A stretch of DNA of 64,000 nt from Metridium senile (lineage: Eukaryota; Cnidaria; Anthozoa; Actiniaria; Metridiidae): assembly GCA_949775045.1 (NCBI GenBank), contig OX459104.1, positions 4,943,306-5,007,305 of the forward strand. The letters run 5' to 3'. The first letter of the stretch is position 1. Each line of letters opens with the position of its first letter. The position numbers and the translations under genes are program-made. Below the pieces are notes generated by a model that had not been told where the DNA came from, made no database searches, and saw only the letters and a list, made by a program, of their open reading frames with translations. Below, one piece after another: positions 33,301 through 46,845 of this stretch.

Positions 33301-36300
33301 CAAGGGTTTCTGCTGATATGTGGTATATGCGCAGCGACATCTCACTATTAAGCATTCTATACTTGTGCATTATTGAAATCAATTTTGTCTTAATGATAAA
33401 CTTTATTAAAGATGTCGAATAAGTCTGAGTTATAAACTGTATTTACAATGTTGACTACGCAAGTGATTAGAGATCGAAGCTGATCAATTCAGGCTATTTT
33501 TCTATAAAATAAAAAACTAATAATAACTAAATAAAAACTATAAAATAAATTTTATATTTATAATATATAAATATTTTTATAATTTATATTAATATAATTT
33601 ATATTTTATATAATACAATTAATATAACTTTTTTGTTTCAAGTATGCAAATGCCAATACAATCGGAATTATATTACACTAATATATATCTATTAGATGTT
33701 CAAAGTTTTTCTGCTGAAGAAGAAGTTTGTTATTTTTTTCTGCTATTGTCTTCTCTATCTTTTCATAAATTTAACATTTACTATTGCTTAATAACCATTT
33801 ACCTAAATTCTACCGTTGTATCTGTAATTTATTTATATATATAACAGGTTCCCATTTATATCTGTACTTTCCCATTTAAATCTGTACTGATGTAAATTGT
33901 GTTGATGTGTGCTAAACACACAGATCAACCAATCAGAGAAGTTCCCTTCAGAAATAATATCCTCTGATTGGTTGATCTGTGTGTTTAGCACACATCAACA
34001 CAATTTGCATAAGTACAGATTTAAATGGGAACCTGTTATATATATATATATATTTTTTTAATTTCTATATTATACTATTAAAGTGAATTGTATTTGTAAA
34101 TATATACGTATTTGTTTATATTTCTATATTTTTATTTCTATATTATATTATTAAAATGAATGGATTCAGCTTCATACTACTCATTATAAAATACTTGTCA
34201 ATGTCATTTCACATCTGATTGCTATCTCACATGATATTCAACCATATCACAATAACCCCTTTTATACTGGTGCAGAATTGAAATTAATGTATTCCATTAC
34301 ATACTCCATGATAAGGAGATAGCCGTTGGGTTGATATTTTGATATGAGAAGCCTTGGGTCACCATGAACAAAACCACAGACACTATGGGTCAAAATATGC
34401 CTGGAATGTTAAATAGGGGTTATTAAAGAGCTATAATTGGCTCACTGAAACTGGAGAAGATTTTGAGTTTCCCGTGGAGCGCTTCAAACTCCACATGAGC
34501 AAGCTGTTAAGGGCATCCTTCATTTCCTACTTCAAGGTGGTAAATAAACTATCAATAGGCCACTTTCATAAATACCATAATATGTACCGGAAAATAGTTT
34601 TTCATTGGCAAATAAACAGATATTTGAATATTTCAGCACTGTCATATGAAAGAACCACCTTTAATAGGCATGTTTGGTAGGTTTTGATGCTCTGGCTAAA
34701 ATACTAAAGAAGTTATGCTCAATTATAAATGTAGAGATTTGTATGTAATTTTTTGCTGAGGCCTTTGATGCCTCATTTGGGTGTTTTTCTGATTTTCAAA
34801 CTCTTATAGCTTCTTGCAAATTTAATTGTGTTTTCTGGAACTTTCACAGGTTATTGTTATGGTGAATGTCTATCATATCATAGCTTTCTTTTTCTTAAAA
34901 CATCCATTTTAAAAATTATGATAATTAGTGGCAGCCATTTATGAAGTCAGAGTCATAATTTAATCTAAACATTTTCACTTAACAAGCTGCTTATAAAATC
35001 CTTCATTCATCTAGATTTTTTATTTAAAATTCTTCAAACTATTAATTTCCTACTTAAAGTTAGGGCTTATCAATTGAAATTTTTTTAGATAGTTAATAAT
35101 AGCACTTGAAAGAATTTTGGAAGAATTCTGGTGGAGCTGTTAATCTAAACATTTTCACTAAACAAGCTGCTTATAAAATCCTTCAATCATCTAGATTTAT
35201 TATTGGTGGGTACTCCCTTTGTCCAAGTGATAGGGGTGATCAGCGTACCTTTTAGAGTAAAAATATTTCCTGTGTGTACCTTTTCGGGTCCTTTCAGGGT
35301 TCTGGCTCAAAAATCGGTAACGTAACATGATCATTTTCACTCTGTTTTTTTTGTTGCTTTATTGGGGTAGAAATCGACAAGGCTTTATCAGTTATTTTTA
35401 TCTGAGTGTACCTTTTAGGGTTCGTTTTCAAAACTTCCGCTGATCACCCCTTCCACTTGGACAAAGGGAGAACCCCCCATGGTTTGTATAGCTTCTTGCA
35501 AAAAAAAATTATTTCGTTGTTATATGATGAATTTTTTCTTCAAGTTTTAGAAAGCATACTTAATTTTTATATTACACTACATAGTTTCATAGTTTTTATA
35601 GGTGCAATGTACCTTTAGATATGTATATATATATATTAATACTATTATTTAATATTTGTAAATTGTAAACTTACACTTCTGTTGTAAGTATTGATGTTTA
35701 ATAAAGACTATTATTATTATTATTATTATTGAACACCTATAACTTGATAGCTTTCTCTCTCTTAAATCATCAATTTATAATTTTATGATGGTTATTTATG
35801 GAAGGCGACTTCCATTAATTTAAAGTACAGACAAGGGTCAAGATGATAAAATAATATTATTCACTGCGTCCAGTTGACCTCACAGGGTTTGATAGCTTTC
35901 TCTTTCTTAAATCATCAATTTCTATTTTTATGATGGTTATTTATGGAAGGGGACTTCCATTAAAGCACAGTACAGACAAGGGTCAAGATGATAAAATTGT
36001 TCACTGCATCCAGTTGACCTTACAGGGTTTGATCTAGCTTTCTTTTTCTTAAATCATCAATTTAAAAGTTTATGATGGTTATTTATGGAAGGCGACTTCC
36101 ATTAAAGTACAGTATAGACAAGGGTCAAGATGATAAAATTGTTCACTGCATCGAGAACTTTGACCTCACAGGGTTTAAATAACAGTATTTCTATTTTAAT
36201 GGACATATTTAATTGTCGAAAGCTTAGGAGAAGTTTTTTTTCCAGCAAATTACTATTATGAATCAAAATCCATTCTACAAACATTTGTTTGATGTTTACT

Positions 36301-39300
36301 TGGGCTTAAATAACACTAGAAAGAGACATTGATTTTGTGTGGTAGTATTGGCATATTGAGGTTTGTTAATGCGTTTGGCATATGTCAGTACATGTTTTAT
36401 TGACACAGTCTACGTAATTATTATCCAAACATCCTGTGTATTATAACTTAAAAGGAAGGACTTTTGAACTTAAAAGTAATATATACAATATGAGCGGACA
36501 ATCTGTATGTGATATGCAATGGCAAGTTGAAGTTGAGCCGCTGCATATCGCATACAGATTGGATGCGGATATTGTATAGTACTTGTGAAAGTCCAACATT
36601 AGTTCTTTCATATTTTACTAAATTTGTCAAGATAAAAGTAAATCTGGCTGAACAAAATTCAAGTTGAAACTTATGCAAATCAAGACGATATCTGTATGAG
36701 ATTTACATAACTCATGACCGATGTGATTTCTTTTGTAAAATTGTCATTAATTATTCATGAATATTAAAATATTGTTTTTTTTTTCTTTTGTATTTTTTCC
36801 ATGCCATCTATTTCTTATTTACTCTGTCCATTCCATCCTCCGTTTCTCCCTTCCTTTTTATCATCTTATTCTAATCATTCTCAGTCCCATATTTTTCATT
36901 CATTGTTATTCCTGATATTACATCTCCTATAACACATTCATTTATTTTTAATTCTTCATTTTCATGCATTATTTTTCATAATTAAAAAAAAATAAATAAA
37001 AAAATAAATTATGTAGAAAATAAGGCGTTTAGATTTGGTGTTACTTTTATTCAAACGTTTTGGACTAGATAGTCATCATCAGGAAATAAATTAAAAAAAC
37101 TTTTCTCATTTCCATTTCCTATTTATTCGTTTTTAATTGTTCATTTTTTACAGATTTCTCAATTGTTTTCCTAATGCTCTGTTTTTCATTTTCCCATTTC
37201 CCATTCAATCATATGTTATTTATTTCCCATTCATATTATATTACTCATTTTCCATTTTCCATTTCCCATTTATTTATTTTTATTTCTCATTTCTCATTCA
37301 TTTTCTTTTAAATCATTTGTCTTTATATCATTTATAATAATAATAATAAGCCTCATTGATATATAGCGCTAAATTCTTAAATAGTTCATAGCGCTTTACA
37401 AATCTACTAATATGTATGGAAGACTTATCAGACTGCTGAAAACCAGGGGCCAGTTGTACAAAGCCTGGATAACGTTATCCACTAGATAAGAGTTATCCAG
37501 TGTATAGAATTTGTACAAGTTTTATCCATTGGATAGGGATTTATCCGTCAGATAGGGATTTATCCGTTGGATAGCGATTTATCCGTTGGATAGGGTTTTA
37601 TCCATTGGATAGGGATTTATCCGTCAGGGGCCGGTTGTACGAAGCCTGAATATCCACCCTTTGTACAACTGGCCCCAGATAGGGATTTATCCGTTGGATA
37701 GGGATTTATCCATTGGATAGGGATTTATCCATTGGATAGGGATTTATCCTGTTGATAGCGCTATTCAGGCTTCGTACAACCAGCCCCAGCAGTTTACAAT
37801 CAAGAGTGTGGTTAGTAAATGCCTCCAGGGCCTGACTGTAGTTTATTTCTCATTTTAGATGATGAAATGCCGAGACTGCATCCTGTAAAGCATGATGACA
37901 GTGCGTTATGGAAGAGAATAAACTCCTTACGATCTCAGAATGATAATTTATTAAGTCAGATTAAAATTGCCCATCAAAGATTTCACGATGTTAATAAAGA
38001 ATTACAAAACTATAAAAATATGAATCAAGGTAAGAAATAAAGGTCCAATGATGATGATAATGATCATGGTGTTGATTATGATGATAATGATCATGGTGTT
38101 GATTATGATGATAATGATCATGGTGTTGATTATGATGATAATGATCATGGTGTTGATTATGATAATAATGATCATGGTGTTGATTATGATGATGATGATA
38201 ATGATCATGGTGTTGATTATGATGATGATGATAATGATCATGGTGTTGATTATGATGATGATGATAATGATCATGGTGTTGATTATGATGATAATGATCA
38301 TGGTGTTGATTATGATGATGATAATAATGATCATGGTGTTGATTATGATGATGATGATAATGATCATGGTGTTGATTATGATGATGATGATAATGATCAT
38401 GGTGTTGATTATGATAATGATCATGGTGTTGATTATGATGATGGTGATAATGATCATGGTGTTGATTATGATGATGGTGATAATGATCACGGTGTTGATT
38501 ATGATGATAATGATCATGGTGTTGATTATGATGGTGATGATGATCATGGTGTTGATTATGATGATGGTGATAATGATCATGGTGTTGATTATGATGATGA
38601 TAATGATCATGGTGTTGATTATAATGATGATGATAATGATCATGGTGTTGATTATGATGATAGTGATAATGATCATGGTGTTGATTATGATGATAATGAT
38701 CATGGTGTTGATTATGATGATGGTGATAATGATCATGGTGTTGATTATGATGATGATGATAATGATCATGGTGTTGATTATGATGATGGTGATAATGAAA
38801 GCGGTGATGATGATAATGATGATAATAATATACAAATTAGGTAATACCTAATAGCGGAGCTCCCAGTTTAACTTGTTCTTACAACATCAATATATGCATG
38901 TAAATAGTTTTTGTGCATGGGTCATAAAAACTGTACATGATGACGTAGGCGTATGTGTGCATATTCGAAAGAGATACTTTTTCTTACTGTTCATGGATAC
39001 TCAAGAAAAAAATGAGAATATTAATCTGCGATATATATATTTTCGGCTATAAATCCAAAATCTTGGGAACTCTGCTAAAAATTTAAAATAACTGAATAAA
39101 ATGGTGATAATGATCATGATGGTGATAAAGATAACAATCTGATATTGATGCCTGTCACATAACTGAAGATTTGTTTCATTTCTTTTATTAAATAAGAATT
39201 ACTGAAAACATGTTCAACTGACCAATAAGCATATTACACCTATTTCAAAAAGGTTGTCATTGCCAAAAGCGATAGACAATAGGTCATTCCAAGACCCAAG

Positions 39301-42300
39301 TGCACTATGGGTATAATCTCCTAAGTCATGAAATTTTCAATCATGCCAGCTCTACTAAACAATGATCTCCGCTAGAGAGTTTATATATGGCTTGTTGGAG
39401 GACTGAAAATGTGCCCAGAAGACACAGCTTTTCTGCTTTCTGCTAGATTATACCCATAGTGCACTTGGGTCTTTGAATGACCTATCGCCTATGGCTTTTG
39501 GCGATGACAACCTTTTTTAAATAGGTGTATACAAAAAGTCAAAACAACAGATAAACTGATTGCTTGTGGGTGCTTGAGTGTGGCTTGATTGTTTCATGCT
39601 CCAGGGATAACCCAGAGAAAAACCCTTTTGGCATGAGAGAGAACAACTTATTAATTCAAACTCTATTCACTTGTCAACTGAGCCGAGAATCAAACCCAGG
39701 TCTCAGCGGTGAATCGCTTGGCCTCCCATGTCACGGCCTGTAATGAATATGTATTTACATTTGGTTTTCTGTATTCAGTTCACAGTGTAAACAAGACTTC
39801 TGGTTGTACAGATGTGATAGGTGTTTCTCAGTGTGAGGTATTGGTTTCAAGATAATAATACAAATAAATACAAATAATTAAATACATGATTTATTACATC
39901 AGTCAACTGTATTTCCTATTATTGCATACAAGACAAAATTGTCTGTTACCGATCAGTTTTCACTACTCAACAAATTTTCATCCTAGAAATCCCTGACCTC
40001 AATTTTAAAATGTTGGAATCAATTTAATCATTTTCCCGGACAGAAACCCAGTTTATCACTGATCTGCAACAAACAGTTTTATAGTATGTGTTGCCTAGCT
40101 GGAAATATAGTTCAATTAAAGTCCACTATTTTTCACCTGTGTTTAAAGGTCTAGTTGGTTGTATGTGACTGGGAGCCACACTAAATCAGAATTTTTTATC
40201 ATGTGTACCTTCATTCCTGTTTCAGATAATTCATATTGCAGTAGTATGTGCTGGCCACGATACCACAAGACAAGCTGTAGCTCTTATTAAATCTATTCTA
40301 TTCTACCGTCATAATCCTCTACACTTTCACTTTCTCTCTGATACTGTATCAGAACTCATCCTGAAGACATTGTTTAAGACATGGAAACTACCAGCCGGTA
40401 AGAGTTTCGAGAGAGAGGTATAGATAGGTATAGGTATAGGTGATGATGATGATGACAACGACAATGATGATGGTGATGACAATGATGATGGTGATGACAA
40501 TGATGATGGTGATGACAATGATTCATAATGGTGATGGTGATGATGATGGTGATTATGATGATGACAATGATTGATGGAGATGATGATGATAAAAATGGTG
40601 ATGATGATAACAATGATGGTGATATTGAATCTGGAAATGAATAAATGACAATGATGATGATGGTGGAGGTGCTGATAATGATTATGATGATGATGAAGGC
40701 AATTAATCATAGTAATAATGATAATGATGATTGTGATGATGATGATGATAATAATGATGATAATGAATATGATGAACATGATTGTGATCATGATAATATT
40801 GATGATAATAATGATGATTATGATGATGATAATGTTCTAATTTGATAATAATGATGATGATGATGATGATAATGATGATAATGAATATGATGAACATGAT
40901 TGTGATCATGATAATATTGATGATAATGATGATTATCTAAATCTAAATTTTAGATTTAGATCTAAATCTAAATCTAAATTTTAATCTACAAAGGTTGCCC
41001 ATCACTGCAGATATAACAAAATACTTAAAAATAATTTCAAAAGATCAATAAAAATATAAATAAATAAATGAATAATTATAGTAATAAATAAATTGATAAA
41101 TATATGTACAATTAAAATGTATAGATACAATATAAAATATTAATGTTATATATATATGTTTGTACAGCGACATATTTCTGCATATCACTGTATGTGTATA
41201 TTTATGTGTTTTTATAATAAATGTTTCCTGAGTGCCGATTTGAATATATCTAGTGTCTGACTGTCTATAATACTATTTGGCAGTAAGTTCCATTCCTTTA
41301 CTGTTCTTGTTATGAAGCTGTTTTTATATGTGTTACTTTTACTGCCAACGTTAATAAACTTTTTAGGATGGTATTGTCTAGTTCTTCTTTGTTTTGATTA
41401 TGATGATGATAATGTTCTAATTTGATAATAATGATGATGATGATGATAATAATGATGATAATGAATATGATGAAAATGATTGTGATCATGATAATATTGA
41501 TGATAATAATGATGATTGTGATGATGATAGTGGTGTGATTATAATTACTATAATTATATTGCCATCATTAATAATCATCTAATATGTGTGAAACAATGTT
41601 TTATTTTTCAGTTGATATTGATTTTTATCCCATTTCTAAATTAATGGTAAGAAAAAAACCTGTTCTCTTGTTCTCAAATGTTCACAAATTATTGTAATGG
41701 TGAATGTCTATCCTATGATAGCTTTCTTTTTCTTATATCAGCAATTTTATATATTATGATAATTAGTTGGCAGCCATTATGACAAAGTTCTGATGTCATC
41801 ATTGTTGTCTGTTGTAGAATAAAGTCAAATGGGTTCCCAACAAGCACTATTCTGGTGTATTTGGTTTGATGAAGTTAGTTCTCACTGAGGCTCTGCCAGA
41901 AGCTTTAGATAAGGTATTGAAAACATGTTTATACTGTATAGCTGATGTCAAAACGTTACATGCACATTATGGGGGGAGGGGGAGGGAAGGGGGGGCATTG
42001 GGTGGTAGTGAAAACTTCAATAACGCACAAAAAAATTGGCAAACACTGCACAAAAAACACAGTTCTGCAAAAACTGACCAAAAAAATGTAAAATTCTGTA
42101 TGCAAAAAATGCATTTATTTTGGATATACTGCAATATTGTAACTAATCTTGCATTTTGTCAAATATTGATCCCAAAATATTGGAAAACCTCTTACCGAAG
42201 TACTTGACCTAAAATAGGCCAAAACCACATCACGGCAAGACCCAATGTCCCACTGCACAACCTTATATACAGTAATTATGTAATTATTACGAACCACTTA

Positions 42301-45300
42301 AGTAACGATGTGTGTAAGAAGTAAGCAACTCTCTATTGTTCTGCGGCAATAGCAACCTCCCAACATATAAATGTCTTAGTTTTCAGACTGAAAGTATATC
42401 AGCCTATAGGTAACACATTTTAAAAATAAAATAAAATGTGCAAAAAGATCTCGTCCAATCATAAGCGCTCAAAACAATAGCCAAAATACATTTACAATTC
42501 GATATGTTCCGGTCCCCACATAGAAATTTTCATATATAAAGGCTCAGGAAATCTTAGATGAAAAGGGAATCAGATATCAAATGAAATATTAAAAAATCCG
42601 CTTAGTTTTAAAATTATGACAGATTTTCATGCTTTAACCAATGAGATTGGCTTGATTAGACAATACACAATTAGCACCTTTCTGCATTCCATTGCCATTT
42701 GCCTGCCTCGTTCTTACACACATCATTACTTAAACTAAATAACAGTTGTGTAAACAAACATCAAAGGTTTCAGCCAGTACCAAAAGACAATAAACTAAAT
42801 GATTGCTATGTTGTTTTTTTGTTCAGGTAGTTGTTCTAGACACAGATATCATATTTGCATCAGACGTGGCTGAGCTATGGAGGCTACTGGATAATCTTAC
42901 TGGGAAAAAAGTATGTAGCGTGAATGTGTATAGGTAGAGCATGTCGTTGAGATCTTGTAAGATTTTGTAAGATCATCCAAGTTCTTACTAGTTTACACCT
43001 TGGCAAGTAAATCTCTTGGAAGGATCTTGGGAAGATCTTAATTAAATCTTGGCAGAAACTTGTTCAGAAATTTCATGCAAGTTCTTGCGGGTTTGGGTTA
43101 CATGCCAAGATCTTGTAAGATCATGCCTGGATCTTGCCAGGATCTTACATGACCTTAGTACATGGATCTTGGTAAGATGTTCAACCTGGGTTTTGTAGTT
43201 TCTCTGATTATTTGGTAGTCTTTATAATGTATTATTCATTGTCATCATTTCTCTTCTTGTAGGTAATACATGTAGATTTGCCTTATCATCACATGATATG
43301 CAATTGTCATCATCATCAATTATCAGGGTTCGTGCTACTCCTTAAACTCCTTGAAAACTCCTTAGATTTGATTTACGTTTGTAAGGGCACTTTGAAAAGC
43401 CCTTGAATTTTTGAAAATCAGCAAAAACTCCTTAAAAACTCCTTAATTCTAACTAAAATAGGGTAAAAATTCGAGTATTGCAAACTATGAAGTTAAGTAA
43501 AAATTCTAGTATTATACATCATTTTCCTAAATTCGTAAATTTTTGTATATCAAAGTTGTCGCAAAAAGTGCTTAAAAAATACTTTTTGGTCCTAGAAAAC
43601 TCCTTGAAAACTCCTTAGATTTTGTTTACTGACATCAGCACGAACCCTGTATCACATGATATGCAATTGTCATCATCATCAATTCTCTTCTTGTAGTCAA
43701 TAGATTTGCTTTACCACTATCATCACTATAATTATACATAATTACCATCATCATCTTCTTGTAGGTGATAGGTTTGGTTGAGAACCAGAGTGATTGGTAC
43801 CTTGGTAAACTATGGAAGAACCACAAACCCTGGCCTGCATTGGTAAGGTCAAGAATACATCCCTTCTTTGATTAAATGACAGTATATTAACATTTTGGGC
43901 ATTAATTAAACATTAAGACTTGCTGCAATTTTGCTCACCCTTGCAGCAACAACAAAATTAATAAATAGAAAAAAAAATTATTGTTTTACATTTGAGATAC
44001 GGGGAGTTGCTACTGAATCTCCCTAGCCCAGCACTGGCTAAAGTATCATTAGCTTTCTAGTTATTGTTAGAGCCTGAGTGAGTACCTAGAGTTCTTTTAA
44101 ATTTTATCAATTTTTTGTATTTTGTATATTATATTGTAAGGTACAATCAAGCATTGTTGTTGTTGTTGTTGTTGTTATATGAGTTTCCATCCAATTCAAA
44201 ACCTCTGGGAAGCTTTTGATAACTTGTGTTACAGTTGTGTGATGTCAAATGTGATCAGGAAGTCTGGAATTTGAAAAGAAGTTTACTTATTTATTTCAGG
44301 GTAGAGGCTTCAACACTGGAGTGATGATCCTCAATTTGTTAGAATTACGTAAAATGAAATGGAAAGACATATGGCGACTCACAGCTGAGAAAGAATTGAT
44401 GAACATGCTGTCAACCTCTCTAGCTGACCAAGTGAGTGTCATAATGATGGTGATGATGGTAATGATGATGATGATGGTCATAACGATGATGTTGATGGTT
44501 ACAGTGAAGGTGGTGATGATGATGACAATGGTGATGATAATAATGATGGTGATGAAAATGATGATAATGGTGGTGGCGGTGGTGATGGTGATGGTTAAGG
44601 TAAAGGTGATGATGACGGTGGTGATGATGGTGGTGGTGATAATGATGGTGATGAAGATGATTATGATGATGGTTATAATGATGGTGGTGGTCATGATCAT
44701 GATGATAATGATGATAGTGAAGATGCTGATGATAATATACCTGATGAAACTAATAATATCTTAATATGATCCCAGGATGTGTTTAATGCTGTTATCAAGA
44801 GTAGACCACATATGTTGTACACCCTTCCATGTGTATGGAATGTACAGCTTGGAGACAATACAAGAAGTGAGGTACAATATAACACAAACTACTCTATTTA
44901 AAACCCTGTTTGAATATGCCCAACATGTTGGACCAACATCGTCAGATATGTGACTGTTCAAACAAACCCAACATATTGCTGATACAGTTTGTTGAACACA
45001 AGAACAATCGAAATGTAAGATGATGTTTCATCCAACAGGGTGTTCAAACTGTCAAAGGGTGTTCAAACTGTTCAAACTGTTACACAATAAGGTGTCAACA
45101 ATGATAATAATCCTCTAAGTGTGAAGCTGAACAGGTCTTTTGTTATATGAGTTGTTGAAGATTGAAATTAATTTTTTTTCTTTTTCAGCAATGCTATTCC
45201 AAGGTCACAGAGCTGAAGGTAAAAATTTCAATCTAAAGGTGGTCACGGCCAGGGTTTGTTAATGTACACATTGGTTGTTTAATATCCCTCCAATGCAGGA

Positions 45301-46812
45301 CATTGAGTGTAGTGGCCATATTTTTAAAATTCTATTTGATTGTGTTGTAGATTGTCCACTGGAATTCCCCCAAGAAGCTCTTAGTCAAGAACAAACATGG
45401 GGATTTCTTTAGAAACCTTTATCTAACATTCCTTGAGTACGATGGTACCCTTTTAAGGTAGGCGAAAAATGTAATGGTTGGAGTATGAAACATGTTTGTC
45501 ATCCACCATAATGAACACAGGGTTTGTGCTACTCCTTAAACTCCTTGAAAAACTCCTTAGATTTTATTTACGTTTTTAAGGGCACTTGAAAAGCCCTTGA
45601 ATTTTAGAAAATCAGCAGAAACTCCTTAAAAACTCCTTAATTAGCCCCGTACAGCACACCAAATGGTAACAGTAGGGTAAAAAGTAGGGTAAAAATTAAA
45701 GTATTGCAAATTAAAGTAAAAAATTTAGTATTGTACATCATTTTCGTAAAATAATTTCAACAAGATTAAATTAAAATCGCAAAGGAATTATATAACTCTA
45801 TTGAGTGGTACTGGGAACGACCATCCAAAACGACCGCCCCCGCAAAAAGTGCTTAAAAAAATACTTTTTGGTCCTTGAAAACTCCTTGAAAACTCCTTAG
45901 ATTTTGTTAACTGACATCAGCATGAACCCTGTGAACATGACAACAATTTAACATCTGAATCCCTGAAGAGCAATGTTAAACTGGGTTTACCAATCCCTTA
46001 TCATTACAACTGAAATTTATGCCCAACATAATATATATGAGCTCATATAATATTGTTCTTTTGTATTATCTCCCTCCAACTAGTATTAAAGTAATTAAAA
46101 GTAACCTTATTTAACATCGGTAACTCGTGACAGTCATATACTGATAGACAGACATTAATACTGATAAACTTGAGGCTGACGTTGCTCATTTTACTCACCT
46201 CTCCTCCTAAATACCTTTTACGGGTATTTAAAGCTATTTAAAGCTACACAGAAAGGAGAGAAGCCGAAACAAGGATGTGAGGTCACTGGGAATCAAACTT
46301 CAGGGACCTCTCGAGTAATGAAGTCAGATAACCCATTTCCTCTCAAACAATCAAACTTTGAATTCATTATTTCAATTGTTTTATTTGTTTTGTTTGTTAT
46401 AACCAGGCGATGGCTATTCCACTGTGAGGACTCTGAGTCAGAACAACAAAACAATGATACCATGTCATCCAGTGAAATTGGTGTGGTCACAAAGGTACAT
46501 TGTTTATTTCTTATGTTATCATTTTATCATCACTGTCATCATCATCATAATCCTCATCATCATGTTTGTCATCATCACCACCATCATCATCATCATCATA
46601 ACTGCCATAATTTTCACCATCATCATCATTGTCATCACAATCATGACAACCATCTTCGACATCATTACCATAATTGTCATCATCATCATAACCATCATAA
46701 TCCTTATCAACATTTTCATCATCACAATCATCACTACTATTTTCATCATCATCATCACTACCATCATCATCATCATCATCTTTCTTATTATCATCATCGT
46801 TATCACCACCAC

Positions 46813-46845
<33 letters not shown>

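Noticed and set aside
33107..33382. Possible LINE tail or gene on the minus strand
   Set aside because: Only a loose similarity ([11 protein letters not shown]); no second conserved block.
38002..38851. Long Met/Ile/Val frames on both strands
   Set aside because: Translation of the GAT-type satellite in LARGE intron 2.
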